DNA from: Thermofilum sp. NZ13
Lineage (GTDB): Archaea; Thermoproteota; Thermoprotei; Thermofilales; Thermofilaceae
Length of the DNA stretch: 53,686 bases
Assembly (NCBI GenBank): GCA_002855745.1
Contig: NDWX01000011.1
Location: 1-53,686 of the forward strand
Direction: 5' to 3'
A program made the position numbers and the translations under genes. This document shows positions 40,748 to 50,082 of the stretch, in pieces (the first letter of the stretch is position 1; each line of letters begins with the position of its first letter). Below the pieces are notes generated by a model. That model did no database searches and was not told where the DNA came from. It saw only the letters and a list, made by a program, of their open reading frames with translations.

Positions 40748-42040
40748 TTATCTACCAAGTATCGGACTTAACAGGGCTTTTAATAGCCAGATTATCACGT
40801 ACCAATCTGGGTCAGCTAACGTCGCTAGCTCTGGACCGTAAGTTAGAGCTGGAAGCGTGAGCGCTTGGCCTATTGCTAGGATTAATCCGTTAATCGCGCC
40901 ACCGAGTATTGCTCCTTTCCATCCGCCTGTCCTATTGCCGAAAACTGCTGCAGCACCTCCAGGGAAGAAGAGCATAATCATCGGAGGCACGATTATAGCG
41001 AATCCAGTTGCCAAGAAGATCGCTTCGAACATGAGGAAAACTATCAGGCCGCTGACGAAGCCGATAACGACAGCCGTGGGGGCCTGCGGGAATACTACTG
41101 GGCAGTCTAGCGCGGGTCTGCTCTTGGGGATTATCTTCTCTGCGAAGCCCTTGAAAGCGGGGACTATTTCGGCTATGAACATCCTTACACCCGTTAGCAA
41201 TACCACGATTGAGACAGCGAAGTAGATGCCCCTCAAGAAGGCCCAGATTACTGGATTAAGTGTTCCCGCGAGCTTTGCGACGACATCAGGTTTAAGAACG
41301 TATCCTGCAATCGCGGAGATTATCATTATCAAGCCCAGGATAACTGCTGTGCTTACAGCATAGTCTTTAAGGAAGGCCAGAGCTTTAGGAAATGTCACCT
41401 TCTCAGTGCTCTCCTCAGGTTTACCAACGTACTTCCCAAGGTGGTAAGCGAGGAAGGCGGCTAGCGAGCTGGTGTGACCATATGCAATTTCATCGGAGCC
41501 CATTACCTCGCGCATGGCAGCGTGGATGTATGCGGGCTGAATGCTCCAGTAAAGGGCCATCACAACCGTTCCTATTCCTATAACCTCAATAGGTGAGGCA
41601 TTCGGCTTTATCGTCAACAGGGTAGCTACGACGGTCAGAGAGACCCACCACATTAAGTGGCCTGTGAGGTAGACGAACTTTAATGGCGTAAACCTGGCTA
41701 TGAGCAGATGCACGATAAAGGCGAAAAACATGATGAGAGCGGCGTAGCTACCCGCCTTAGCTATAAGGTCGTTTAACGGCACATAGCCTGGTGGATACTT
41801 CGGAGAAATCCCCGCTACGCCGCCTACGAGGTTCTGGAAGTTTACGAGCTCGTTAACGAAAAGTGACGCTCCGGCGATCATCATCGTCACACCAATCATT
41901 ATCTTGAACGTGCTCATTACGAGTTCGTCAAGAGGTTTCTTCTGGACCCACAATCCTACAAGACCGACAAGACCCAGAAGAATTGGTGGTTGCCCTAGAA
42001 TGTTGTTAGCTATCCAAGCAAGAATCTCAATTAGGTCCAT
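40748..42040 (-). CDS. PTS IIC component, ascorbate (UlaA/SgaT) type
   Basis: Sugar-translocating membrane subunit. About 430 residues with ~11 hydrophobic segments; the early LLGLVGLVGLWVQKKPLDEL and the Gly-Phe/Trp-rich loops (NRTGGWKGAILGGAINGLIL) are family features. I used the ATG at 42040 (MDLIEILAWIANNILGQPP) rather than the longer open frame, as GGTGAGGGC precedes it and TATA box CTTTTATATG (42070-42079) is ~35 bases upstream. Its stop is 46 bases from the convergent IIB gene. UlaA-type IIC proteins carry ascorbate or pentose/hexose acids; the archaeal substrate is unknown. Confidence 0.9.
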   Translation of the reverse strand: MDLIEILAWIANNILGQPPILLGLVGLVGLWVQKKPLDELVMSTFKIMIGVTMMIAGASLFVNELVNFQNLVGGVAGISPKYPPGYVPLNDLIAKAGSYAALIMFFAFIVHLLIARFTPLKFVYLTGHLMWWVSLTVVATLLTIKPNASPIEVIGIGTVVMALYWSIQPAYIHAAMREVMGSDEIAYGHTSSLAAFLAYHLGKYVGKPEESTEKVTFPKALAFLKDYAVSTAVILGLIMIISAIAGYVLKPDVVAKLAGTLNPVIWAFLRGIYFAVSIVVLLTGVRMFIAEIVPAFKGFAEKIIPKSRPALDCPVVFPQAPTAVVIGFVSGLIVFLMFEAIFLATGFAIIVPPMIMLFFPGGAAAVFGNRTGGWKGAILGGAINGLILAIGQALTLPALTYGPELATLADPDWYVIIWLLKALLSPILGR

Positions 42041-42092
42041 GCCCTCACCGGAAGAACATACATATTTCGCATATAAAAGCTTTTTGCCAAAC

Positions 42093-42276
42093 ATGAGTAT
42101 TTCAGAAGATACGAAGGTTGTTATCGCTCTTCTCGAAAAATATAAGCCTTGTGCATGTTCTTTGAGGAATGGAGCTACGCAGAGAGTGTACTGATATTCT
42201 TCCCGTAGATCTGCCCTCTCTCGTCAAGTTTATTTTTGAAGAGGTTACGCGCATTAGGAGTACTCTGTTAGGCTAA
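42093..42276 (+). pseudogene. Small frame-broken reading frame upstream of the HAD gene
   Basis: Starts MSISEDTKVVIALLEKYKPC then ACSLR in one frame from ATG 42093, and continues one frame over as LRRECTDILPVDLPSLVKF followed by IFEEVTRIRSTLLG, ending at TAA 42274-42276. Each half has protein-like character, and a one-base shift near 42165-42180 would join them into ~57 residues. I do not recognise it. Internal ATG 42169 could start the second half alone. It overlaps the start region of the PTS IIC gene on the other strand. Confidence 0.4.
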
Positions 42277-42353
42277 AGGCGACTTTAATAAGGCGCGCAA
42301 AAGCCGAAGAGATAACCTTTATCCCTTTGTAAAACGTAACGCTAGGGAAATTC

Positions 42354-42986
42354 ATGAAACAGGTATCAATAGTGAGCTTTGACCTCGACGGTACGCTTGT
42401 AACGCGCGAGTACGTGGACTACTTTTGGTTGGAGCTGGTCCCGAGGCTTTATGCTGAGAGGCACAGCCTGGGGCTTGAGGAGGCAAAGAGGATTGTGTAC
42501 GCTTCGTATGACGAGGTGGGACCGGGGGACGTGAGGTGGTACATGCCGGGCTACTGGTTTAGGAGGTTTGGGATAGAGGACAGACTTGAGGACGCGTTGC
42601 GGGAGGCCGCGGAGAGGATTAGGCCCTACCCCGACGCGCTCGAGGTTGTGGAATTGCTGAGAGGTAGGTGCACGCTGGTCATATGCACGAGCGCTGCGAG
42701 GGAGTTCGTCAACCTGGTTCTGTCCAGGATCCCGCTGTACCGGAGCTCGTTCAAGCACGTGTTCTCATCCTCCTCCGACTTCGGCTTCCCCGGCAAGCCG
42801 CCCGCGTTCTTCCAGAGAGTCTCGGAGCTTCTAGGCGTCAGCCCGCAGGAGATACTCCACGTCGGAGACGACGAGGAGAACGACTTCGCGAACGCTAGGC
42901 GGGCTGGAGTCAAAGCTGTCTACGTCGATAGGGGTAGCGGGGAGTCCCTTAGGGAGGTCCTCGAGAGGGAGCTCGGAGACCCCTAA
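42354..42986 (+). CDS. HAD-superfamily hydrolase (phosphatase)
   Basis: 210 residues. Motif I FDLDGTLV (nucleophile and acid/base Asp), motif II ICTSAAREF, motif III near GKPPAFF, and motif IV HVGDDEENDFANARRAGVKAVYVD. The helical cap (residues ~17-90) makes it a subfamily-I HAD like phosphoglycolate phosphatase. Substrate unknown. No neighbour in the same direction suggests a pathway. Confidence 0.88.
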   Translation: MKQVSIVSFDLDGTLVTREYVDYFWLELVPRLYAERHSLGLEEAKRIVYASYDEVGPGDVRWYMPGYWFRRFGIEDRLEDALREAAERIRPYPDALEVVELLRGRCTLVICTSAAREFVNLVLSRIPLYRSSFKHVFSSSSDFGFPGKPPAFFQRVSELLGVSPQEILHVGDDEENDFANARRAGVKAVYVDRGSGESLREVLERELGDP

Positions 42987-43013
42987 CCTCGAAGCGCGCT
43001 CGTCTTGACGGCG

Positions 43014-43901
43014 CTAGACTTCCACTGCTAGAACCTCGCGTTTTTTCGGGTTCGCGGCCCTAGCCAGGTAGCCTGAGCCGTCGCTCGTCATGCTAGCCTT
43101 TGCTACGATACTGCTGATGCCCTCGAACTCGAGGCCCACGATTCTACCGACGGCCATGGGATTTACACCGTACTTGAGGGAATCAAACCTCTGAACCATG
43201 TACCAGGCGCTGTTCCTCCACTCCTCCTCTAGCCTCTCGTCCCACGGCTCGGGGTTTGCGGAGGGCTGTGCGAGCACATCGGCCCCCTGGGAGGCGAGGC
43301 GTGAGACGATGTCCTCCTTGAATGAGTCTAGGCAGATGGCTACGCCGAGCCTCCCGTAAGGAGTCTCACAAACTGTGACATCGCTTATCGACCCGGGTGA
43401 TACGCCTAGCTGGAGCTCAGGGGTGTCGAGGTGCACCTTCACCTGCCTGCACTTCGCGCGGCCATCGCTGTCGAAGACGTACGAGACATTTTGGATCGCT
43501 CTCGGGGAAGTGGGCTCGAGCAGGGAGCCTGCGACTATAACGGCCTTGTACTTCGACGCTAGCCTGCTGAATGCGGTGAAGTAGGCTTCTCTGATGCGCT
43601 TCCACTTCAGCGACAGCAGCGCGCCCCTAGGGTTCAGGGAGCGCAGGGTCTCAAGCAGGAAGCGGGGTAGGTTTCTGAGGGCTAGCTTAGCTAGCGCTTC
43701 CTCGAGCGTCTCGGCGCGAACTCTCTCGCCCAGGAATATGAGGAAGGTCCCAATGTGCTCGGGGTAGACCACTATGGCTCCCTGGAGGCCGCCGAGTGCG
43801 AACTCCGCCTCGAGAAGCGGGTGCTCGATGGAGTCATAGAAAGCGCTTGCGTTCTCGTAGCTCTCGCAGTTAAACTCGTACTGGACTGCGACGAGCTTCA
43901 C
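43014..43901 (-). CDS. Carbon-nitrogen hydrolase (nitrilase superfamily)
   Basis: Amidase/nitrilase-fold enzyme. The catalytic triad is in place: Glu48 (VYPEHI), Lys155 (CRQVKVHLD) and Cys190 (LGVAICLDSFKED). 295 residues. The Glu-side insertion and long helix ~60-115 differ from short amidases, so the substrate is unclear. Starts at GTG 43901, ~29 bases from a TATA-like TTTAAAG (43925-43931). Divergent from the flavin reductase gene. Confidence 0.87.
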   Translation of the reverse strand: MKLVAVQYEFNCESYENASAFYDSIEHPLLEAEFALGGLQGAIVVYPEHIGTFLIFLGERVRAETLEEALAKLALRNLPRFLLETLRSLNPRGALLSLKWKRIREAYFTAFSRLASKYKAVIVAGSLLEPTSPRAIQNVSYVFDSDGRAKCRQVKVHLDTPELQLGVSPGSISDVTVCETPYGRLGVAICLDSFKEDIVSRLASQGADVLAQPSANPEPWDERLEEEWRNSAWYMVQRFDSLKYGVNPMAVGRIVGLEFEGISSIVAKASMTSDGSGYLARAANPKKREVLAVEV

Positions 43902-43924
43902 GCTGACCTTCTTTGGTTCGGGGA

Positions 43925-43942
43925 CTTTAAAGGTTTATATTT
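43925..43942. promoter_or_regulatory. Back-to-back TATA boxes of the divergent nitrilase and flavin-reductase genes
   Basis: TTTAAAG (43925-43931) serves the minus-strand GTG 43901; TTTATATTT (43934-43942) lies 26 bases from the plus-strand GTG 43964. Both predict leaderless starts. Confidence 0.5.
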
Positions 43943-43963
43943 GCTCGAACCGCAGGAGTATAC

Positions 43964-44515
43964 GTGTCTAAGAGTGTATATGTCGAGGTTCCGCTCAGCA
44001 GGCACACAAGGCTACTTCACCCTAAGCTCGTCACGCTGGTCGTCACATCGTCTGGAGACGGAAAGGTGAACGTGATGCCCGCGAGCTGGGCTATGCCGGC
44101 GAGCGTAAACCCTCCCCTAATCACCGTGGCTATTTCACCGAAGCGCTTCAGCTACGAGCTCCTCCAGGCCAGGGAGGAGTTCACGGTGAACCCTGTCCCG
44201 GTTGAGATGAGGAGCGTGGTCGAGCTCACGGGCTCCACGTCCGGGAGGGAGGTGGACAAAGTGAAGGAATCCGGAATCCAGCTCCTCCCCGCCGAGAGGG
44301 GTTCAGTGCCGTGCATTGATGGCGCGCTGGCCTGCCTCGAGTGCCGCGTGTGGGCGCAGTACCCGACGGGGGACCACGCTCTTGTGGTGAGCAGGGTTGT
44401 GTGGGCCAGAGCACGAGCGGACGCCTGGGATGGGGCGACCTACGACCTGAGAAGGGCTAGGCCTTTACTCCACCTCGGAGGAGACAGGTACGCTAGCCCT
44501 GTGGGGGAAGCCTAG
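43964..44515 (+). CDS. Flavin reductase-like (FMN-binding split-barrel) protein
   Basis: 183 residues. The FMN-binding pattern is VTLVVTSSGDGKVNVMPASW, then NPPLITVAISPKRFSYELL and a glycine in FTVNPVP, as in flavin reductase-like domains of hydroxylases and archaeal FMN reductases. It may reduce FMN or act as an NADH-flavin oxidoreductase. GTG start 43964. It ends 20 bases before the convergent ABC permease gene. Confidence 0.85.
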   Translation: MSKSVYVEVPLSRHTRLLHPKLVTLVVTSSGDGKVNVMPASWAMPASVNPPLITVAISPKRFSYELLQAREEFTVNPVPVEMRSVVELTGSTSGREVDKVKESGIQLLPAERGSVPCIDGALACLECRVWAQYPTGDHALVVSRVVWARARADAWDGATYDLRRARPLLHLGGDRYASPVGEA

Positions 44516-44535
44516 CATCTACACGCGCGGCGAAA

Positions 44536-45342
44536 CTACTGGAACACTACTGCTTTGAAGCCTCTCCCCCTAACGTGCTCGAGGGTTTTCCGCGAGTAAA
44601 GCAGGGCAGCGGCCGCTAGGAGCAGCGTGGAAAGAGTTGTAGGCGCGAGGAGGGTCCAGCCGGCACCCTTAGCGACAGCAAGCCTAGTGATGTATCCCGG
44701 CCCGAGCAACGGTACAAGCGCTAGGACATGGTGGTTGATCGGTGGGAGGGGGGCTAGCAGAAGCCCCAGGTAGGTTAGAGCGGCGATGTCGAGCAGGGCT
44801 GCCGGTATACTTGTTCTAAGGACGGTGGCGGCCAGGATTGCGCCGTAAGCCGTGCCTTGAGCCCACAGCAGCAGGAGCGAGGCAAGGGCTACTCCCGGTG
44901 ACTTTACGTTAAGCGCGTCTATTCCCATGCTGTAGGAGAGAGTCAGCACCAGCAGAGACGAGATCGACACTGGCACGGCGATGACAAGGCTCCTGCCGGA
45001 CGCGGCTGCGACCGGCGACACGCCTGAGAACTCCAGCGGCTCCAGCAACCCGAGCTCGGTCAGGTAATCCACCCACCCTCCGATCATCCAGCCAGCGTTA
45101 GCGATCACAGCCCAGGCTACGAGCGCCCAGTATGTCTCTCTAGCGAACTCGGGGCCCTGGGAGGAGTAAGCCCCGAAGAGGAATATGGACATCCAGAGGG
45201 CGTCGGTCAGCGATCCGGACACTGTGCTCAGGAAGTAGCGCTTTGTTCTCAAAGCGTGCAGCCAGAGGAGGGCTTTGAGCTTCCTCACGGATAGTGTCGA
45301 TGCCGTTTTTGGCTTTTTTCCACAGCGTAAGCGCCGGCTCAT
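44536..45342 (-). CDS. ABC-2 type exporter permease, second membrane subunit
   Basis: About 268 residues with six hydrophobic segments. The frame is open upstream into the previous gene; I chose ATG 45342, whose ATG overlaps the stop of the preceding permease (ATGA), followed by a basic N-terminus (KLKALLWLHALRTKRYFL). It belongs to a three-gene exporter with the permease at 45339 and ATPase at 46127. Substrate unknown. Confidence 0.83.
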   Translation of the reverse strand: MSRRLRCGKKPKTASTLSVRKLKALLWLHALRTKRYFLSTVSGSLTDALWMSIFLFGAYSSQGPEFARETYWALVAWAVIANAGWMIGGWVDYLTELGLLEPLEFSGVSPVAAASGRSLVIAVPVSISSLLVLTLSYSMGIDALNVKSPGVALASLLLLWAQGTAYGAILAATVLRTSIPAALLDIAALTYLGLLLAPLPPINHHVLALVPLLGPGYITRLAVAKGAGWTLLAPTTLSTLLLAAAALLYSRKTLEHVRGRGFKAVVFQ

Positions 45343-46124
45343 ACGTGTATCCCCCTCCTGAGCAGTTCGGACTCGCCCTTGGACACTAGGAATTGGAGGA
45401 TGCTGTTGAAGAGTAGACTCGTCGTCAGGTAGACGAGCGCCACCGCTGTGATTGCGTCGCCGGCGAGGCCCCCCTCTGTGAGGGCGTGGACGAGCTCGAA
45501 GAGGTAGGTGGTCGGCAGGAGCTTCGCGACGGCCTGGACCCATGGGGGTAGGATTGAGATAGGGTAGATTGCGCCGGAGACGAGGAGTATTAGGGGGGCG
45601 AGCCAGTCGAGCCAGACGGTCTCCTCCTTAGATGCGAGAACTGAGTAAGCTACGAGCGAGCTGAGGCCAAGCAGGGGCAGAGCGGCCAGAAGCGAGAGCA
45701 GGAATATGAGAGAAACATTCAGGAGCGCGGGGGCAAAACCTACGAAGAGGGCGAGCAAGGGGAGGAACTCCGCTGCCTTGAGGAGCGACTCGATCAGGTA
45801 CCTCGGGATGTAGCTCAGCACCAGAGCGATAGACGGGCTAGACGGCGCCACGGCTATGTATGGTAGAACCCCCAGGAAGCGGAGGGACAGGGCGTTGCCC
45901 GCCAGGTCCCAAACTATGTCTATCGATGAGACCACCAGGACGCTGATCATAACGTCTTTGAGCAGTTTCGTGGGGGTTGTTTCCTGGCTGATCGCCGTGA
46001 GCGCGAGAAGGACCAGGTAGGGCCGCAGCAGGAGGACTGCTATGAGAGCTGGGCTGTGCCTGTAGAAGGCCAACCACAGGTGAAACCCCGCCTTCAGCTG
46101 GGCGATGAAGACCCTGGTGTTCAC
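45339..46124 (-). CDS. ABC-2 type exporter permease, first membrane subunit
   Basis: 261 residues, six predicted spans; N-terminus VFIAQLKAGFHLWLAFYRHS is typical of ABC-2 membrane subunits, with the late LLPTTYLFELVHALTEGG loop. It starts at GTG 46124, two bases after the ATPase stop, and its stop overlaps the next permease's start. Confidence 0.86.
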   Translation of the reverse strand: MNTRVFIAQLKAGFHLWLAFYRHSPALIAVLLLRPYLVLLALTAISQETTPTKLLKDVMISVLVVSSIDIVWDLAGNALSLRFLGVLPYIAVAPSSPSIALVLSYIPRYLIESLLKAAEFLPLLALFVGFAPALLNVSLIFLLSLLAALPLLGLSSLVAYSVLASKEETVWLDWLAPLILLVSGAIYPISILPPWVQAVAKLLPTTYLFELVHALTEGGLAGDAITAVALVYLTTSLLFNSILQFLVSKGESELLRRGIHV

Positions 46125-46126
46125 GG

Positions 46127-47125
46127 CTAGCCACCCCTCTTAGCCGTCAAAGCCACGAACACGTCCTCAAGGGTTGGCTCCTTGACTGAGACTCCGCGCA
46201 CTTTCAGCCCGCTGGCTCTGAAGCTGTGCACGAGGGATTCTAGGGCCTCGTCCGCCTTGCTCGCAGGAACGGCGACTGTGAGCTTCTCTACGTTCCCGTG
46301 GGCGTGGTGGGTGCTGAGCCTTGCGCCCTCCACCAACTGGAGGGCCTTCACAACCGCTTCGTGCGGGACTCCTGACACTCTCACCTCGATGAACACGGAG
46401 TCGGCTATGCTCCTCTTGAGTGACTCAACGCTGTCTACGGCGACGATCCTCCCATCAACCAGTATCGCCACCCTGTCCAGGAGGGTCTCAGCCTCGAACA
46501 TGTTGTGTGTCGTTAGGAGCACCGTTCTGCCCTGCTTGTGGGCGAGGTCCAGTAGGAGCCCGCGTATCCTCCTTGCGGAGACGGGGTCCAACCCGAGCGT
46601 GGGCTCGTCCAGTATTAGGACTTCAGGGTTGCTTAGTAGTGCTCTGGCGATGCTGAGCCTAGCCCTCATACCGAGGCTCATATCCTCGTACGTTTTGTCC
46701 GCGTGCTTGTGGAGGCCCACCTCGCGGAGAACCTCCTCGACTCTGCTGTTGAGCCTCGAGCCGTTGAGGCCGTAGAGCATCCCGAAGTACTTCAGGTTCT
46801 CCCTGGCCGTCAGCTTGTAGAAGAAGCCTTTCTCGACGCTCAGAGATATGCCTATGTGCTTCCTCACCTCATCTCGATCTTTCACCACATCGAATCCAAG
46901 GATGCTGGCTTCACCTCCGTCGGGGAGGAGCAGGGTCGACAGTATCTTGACGAGTGTTGATTTCCCCGCGCCGTTAGGGCCGAGTATCCCGAATAGCTCT
47001 CCCCTCCGCACGCTGAAGCTAACGCCTCTAAGAGCCTCGACTACGCTTGTCTCCCAGCGGAGGAAACCCCGCCGGGTCCGGGAGACGTACCTCTTCCTAA
47101 GATCCCTAACCTCCACAGCTAGCAT
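46127..47125 (-). CDS. ABC exporter ATP-binding protein (with C-terminal extension)
   Basis: 332 residues. Walker A GPNGAGKSTL, signature MSLGMRARLSIARAL, Walker B VLILDEPTLGLD and TTHNMFEAE. The ~110-residue C-terminal extension resembles that of drug/lipid/Na exporter ATPases. The frame starts at GTG 47134, but ATG 47125 with GGGTGAGCGGT in front is a better start. First gene of the exporter operon. Confidence 0.9.
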   Translation of the reverse strand: MLAVEVRDLRKRYVSRTRRGFLRWETSVVEALRGVSFSVRRGELFGILGPNGAGKSTLVKILSTLLLPDGGEASILGFDVVKDRDEVRKHIGISLSVEKGFFYKLTARENLKYFGMLYGLNGSRLNSRVEEVLREVGLHKHADKTYEDMSLGMRARLSIARALLSNPEVLILDEPTLGLDPVSARRIRGLLLDLAHKQGRTVLLTTHNMFEAETLLDRVAILVDGRIVAVDSVESLKRSIADSVFIEVRVSGVPHEAVVKALQLVEGARLSTHHAHGNVEKLTVAVPASKADEALESLVHSFRASGLKVRGVSVKEPTLEDVFVALTAKRGG

Positions 47126-47185
47126 ACCGCTCACCCTCTGGCTGCAGGGTGAGAAGAGCGCGGAGGAATGTACCCTAGTTAAATT

Positions 47186-48901
47186 TCATTTAGCCTTAGA
47201 TAAACCTTTCCCTCCTGACAGGAAGTGGGGCAACAGCTTCTCTGTAAGCTTGTCGGCTGAGATCACTCCCAGGAGTCTCCCTTGGGCGTCTATGACGAAG
47301 GCGTGGGTTTCACACTCCTCAACCATTAGCTCTGCGAGGCTCCCGATAGGCTCTGAGGGTTGTACCGTCAGAGGCCTCCTGATCGGGAGCGCCTCGACGC
47401 TGAGGCTTGGGTTTGATAGGTTGAAGCTGAGAACATCCGTTAGCGTCAGGTAGCCTATGAGCTTGCTGTCATTCGTCACGACGGGGAAAACTTCCGCCTC
47501 GCGCTTCGCAGCGATAGCGAGCAACTGCTCGAGTCGAGTACTTAGCGTTATGGCGAATGGCTTCTCCGCGAACTCAGCGACACGGTACTTTTCGAGGACC
47601 TCCGGTTTCTGCTGCTTGAGGATTGAGTAGACCTCTGCGAGAGTGTAGGTCTCTAAGGGTGGCCGTCTGAGAAGCTGGTCCTCGTAGAAGGTCTCGTGCC
47701 CCGAGAGGAAGTAGGCTATTACGGACGCTAGTGATGCGGGCACTATGGCTCCTCCGCCGTAAAGCTCCGCGACGAACACCACGGGCATGATGGCGGTTTT
47801 CGTCGTAGAGGCGAGGACAGCTGACATGAAAACGGGGGTGTATCGGGGGTCGAGCCCGAAGAGTCTCGTGTAAGCTAGGCCCATCACAGCGCCGACGTAG
47901 AGCGAGGGTATGAAGAGGCCGCCCGAGCCTCCGGAGCTCAGCGTGAGTGAGGTTGCAACTATCTTCAGCAAGAGAAGGGCGTCGAGGAGACCTATGCTTG
48001 CGTTGAGCTCGTTCCGGAGAGCCGCTTCTATAACTCCGTACCCAGTGCCCGAGACCTCCGGGAAAAGGGCCACGAGAGTGCCCAGAATGGCTCCGCCTAG
48101 AGCGATCCTCTGTGCAAGCCTAAGTCGGGCGAGCCTGCTCTGCACCAGCTTGTAAAACCTGACGAACAAGAGGCCCACAGCCGCCGATGCAACCCCGGCC
48201 AAGACCACGTGCAGAGGCTCAACGGTCATCGAGTACTGAGCGAGAAATGGGTAGGCCAGGGTCTCGCCACCGCTCAATGTTAGTACAACGAGGGACGATG
48301 CTGCTGATGCCAGGAGCGCTGGCAGGAACACTTCTTTCTCGATATCGAACAGGTACGGGATCTCCAGGGCGAAGAGCGTGCCCGAGAGAGGGGCTCTGAA
48401 GATCGCGCTCAGGCCTGCGGCAGCTCCTGCTATCATCAGCCTCCTTCTATCCCCGGCCTCCAAGCGGAAGAGCCTGGAGGCGAGGGATCCTATCCCTCCG
48501 CCGAGGTGTAGGCCCGGGCTCTCGAGTCCCGCGCTCCCACCAAGGCTTATCGTTAGGATGGACGACGCGGCGTCGGCGAGTGTTTCCCTGGCTTTTATCT
48601 CCCCACCCCTGAAATGGTAGGCGTAGATCACGTTGTGAGTCCCAAGGTGCCTTGCGTAGCCTGTAAGCAGGAGCAGTACTAGCGACGACGTGGCTAGCCC
48701 GACCATAGGTAGGGCGGCACGCGCGAACACACTTGCCGAGCTCAGTCTTTGGGCTACGCTCGAGAGAGTGTTGAAGAGCCCGAGATAAGCTAGGCTAAAA
48801 ACCCCTACGAGCAAGCCCGTCGCTACCGAGTAGGTGAGAAAGAGGAGCTCTTGCGAGTCAACTTCTAAAACCTTTGACAAACCCTGCATCGCCACTTTCA
48901 T
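47186..48901 (-). CDS. CLC-family chloride channel/antiporter with CBS domains
   Basis: 571 residues. The gating-glutamate motif is GLESPGLHLGGG (Glu127, replacing the usual GREGP), and the later GSGGLFIPSLYVGA matches the GxFxP anion site. About 10-12 helices span residues ~20-430, followed by two CBS domains (~445-571, e.g. EVFPVVTNDSKLIGYLTLTD) that sense nucleotides. The gating Glu suggests an H+/Cl- exchanger. ATG 48901. Confidence 0.93.
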   Translation of the reverse strand: MKVAMQGLSKVLEVDSQELLFLTYSVATGLLVGVFSLAYLGLFNTLSSVAQRLSSASVFARAALPMVGLATSSLVLLLLTGYARHLGTHNVIYAYHFRGGEIKARETLADAASSILTISLGGSAGLESPGLHLGGGIGSLASRLFRLEAGDRRRLMIAGAAAGLSAIFRAPLSGTLFALEIPYLFDIEKEVFLPALLASAASSLVVLTLSGGETLAYPFLAQYSMTVEPLHVVLAGVASAAVGLLFVRFYKLVQSRLARLRLAQRIALGGAILGTLVALFPEVSGTGYGVIEAALRNELNASIGLLDALLLLKIVATSLTLSSGGSGGLFIPSLYVGAVMGLAYTRLFGLDPRYTPVFMSAVLASTTKTAIMPVVFVAELYGGGAIVPASLASVIAYFLSGHETFYEDQLLRRPPLETYTLAEVYSILKQQKPEVLEKYRVAEFAEKPFAITLSTRLEQLLAIAAKREAEVFPVVTNDSKLIGYLTLTDVLSFNLSNPSLSVEALPIRRPLTVQPSEPIGSLAELMVEECETHAFVIDAQGRLLGVISADKLTEKLLPHFLSGGKGLSKAK

Positions 48902-48969
48902 ACCGCCGCAACCAGCTTGTACTAAACAGAGGTAGCTCTAGAGCCCCGGGCCCAGCGGGCCGGCCAGGA

Positions 48970-50082
48970 CTAATAATTTCTGTCTCGCGTCTTCGAATGT
49001 CTAGTTGCATTAAAGCTTTTCATGCTTAGGCTCGCTGACAGCGAGGTTGCCAACGCTAGGACGCTCGCAAACGATATTGGCTCGAAGCCGAAAGCGGCGT
49101 TTGCGGCTCCGCTGAGGGGTGGAGCCGCGGCGTAGCCTAAACCTATGAAGGCCTCGAACAGAGAGGTCGCCTTCTCGATTCCACCGCCTCGGCTGAAGAC
49201 GAGGTCGAGCGCGGTCGCGTAGATCACCCCTTGAGCGTACCCTATGAGGCCAGAGATCAGCGCCACAAGTATGGGGTTTGCGGTTGAGGTTAAGCCGAGG
49301 CCAGCTAGAAAACCCAGCATAGCCAGCAGAGGGTTCCTGAGCGATCTAGGGGCTTTATCGTAGAAGAAGAATGTGGCTGTCCTCGTCAGGAGCATTGTGA
49401 AGTTGACGAGCGAGATGTAGTCGCGTGACAAGCTCCTGCTCTCAACGAACAGAGGATAGAATGTGAAAACCCCGCTAGACGAGGCGGAGTAGGCTATGCA
49501 GTACGCCCAGGGGGCCCAGAGCAGGAGCAGATCCCTCGTGCCCGCATCCCCAGCATGTCTATACACGCTCGAACTGCTGCCCTTAATCCTGAGCCCTAAC
49601 GCAGATTGAGAGATAGAGAGAGCGGTGTATGCAACGAAGAGTAGCTTTAAGTCGAGCTTGAGGAGGGTGGAGGTGAGGAGGGCTCCGACGAGCGAGCCGG
49701 AGCTCCACGAGAATGAAAACTTAGACACCGACGACCCGCTACGAGATAGGTGTGCTTCAACCGCCGGCCAAAAGAGCCCGAAGCCCAGCAAGACGAGGCT
49801 GGAGGAAGCCAGTATCCCCGTGAATGTTTTAGAGAACAACAGCGCGGCGAAGCCTGCTGACATTACGCCGAAAGACAAGGCGATGATCTTAGAGCCGGAT
49901 AAGCGGTTGTGAGCCGCCGAAGACGTCAATGATCCGGCCACGTACACGAACGACGCGACGCCCGAGATCACGCTGATCTGAAGCTCGTCGAGTGAGAGGC
50001 TGTAGGCGTAGAGGACGAGGGCTGGAGTGAAGACCGCCTGCAGGAAGGAGGCCATGAAGGACAGGATGTAGGCTGGCTCCAA
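48970..50082 (-). CDS. Major facilitator superfamily transporter
   Basis: 370 residues, about 11-12 hydrophobic segments, Ser-rich. No sugar- or drug-specific motif is clear, so the cargo is unknown. The likely start is TTG 50082 (MEPAYILSFMASFLQAVF); ATG further in is possible. A long intergenic region with a hairpin lies upstream. Confidence 0.8.
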   Translation of the reverse strand: MEPAYILSFMASFLQAVFTPALVLYAYSLSLDELQISVISGVASFVYVAGSLTSSAAHNRLSGSKIIALSFGVMSAGFAALLFSKTFTGILASSSLVLLGFGLFWPAVEAHLSRSGSSVSKFSFSWSSGSLVGALLTSTLLKLDLKLLFVAYTALSISQSALGLRIKGSSSSVYRHAGDAGTRDLLLLWAPWAYCIAYSASSSGVFTFYPLFVESRSLSRDYISLVNFTMLLTRTATFFFYDKAPRSLRNPLLAMLGFLAGLGLTSTANPILVALISGLIGYAQGVIYATALDLVFSRGGGIEKATSLFEAFIGLGYAAAPPLSGAANAAFGFEPISFASVLALATSLSASLSMKSFNATRHSKTRDRNY

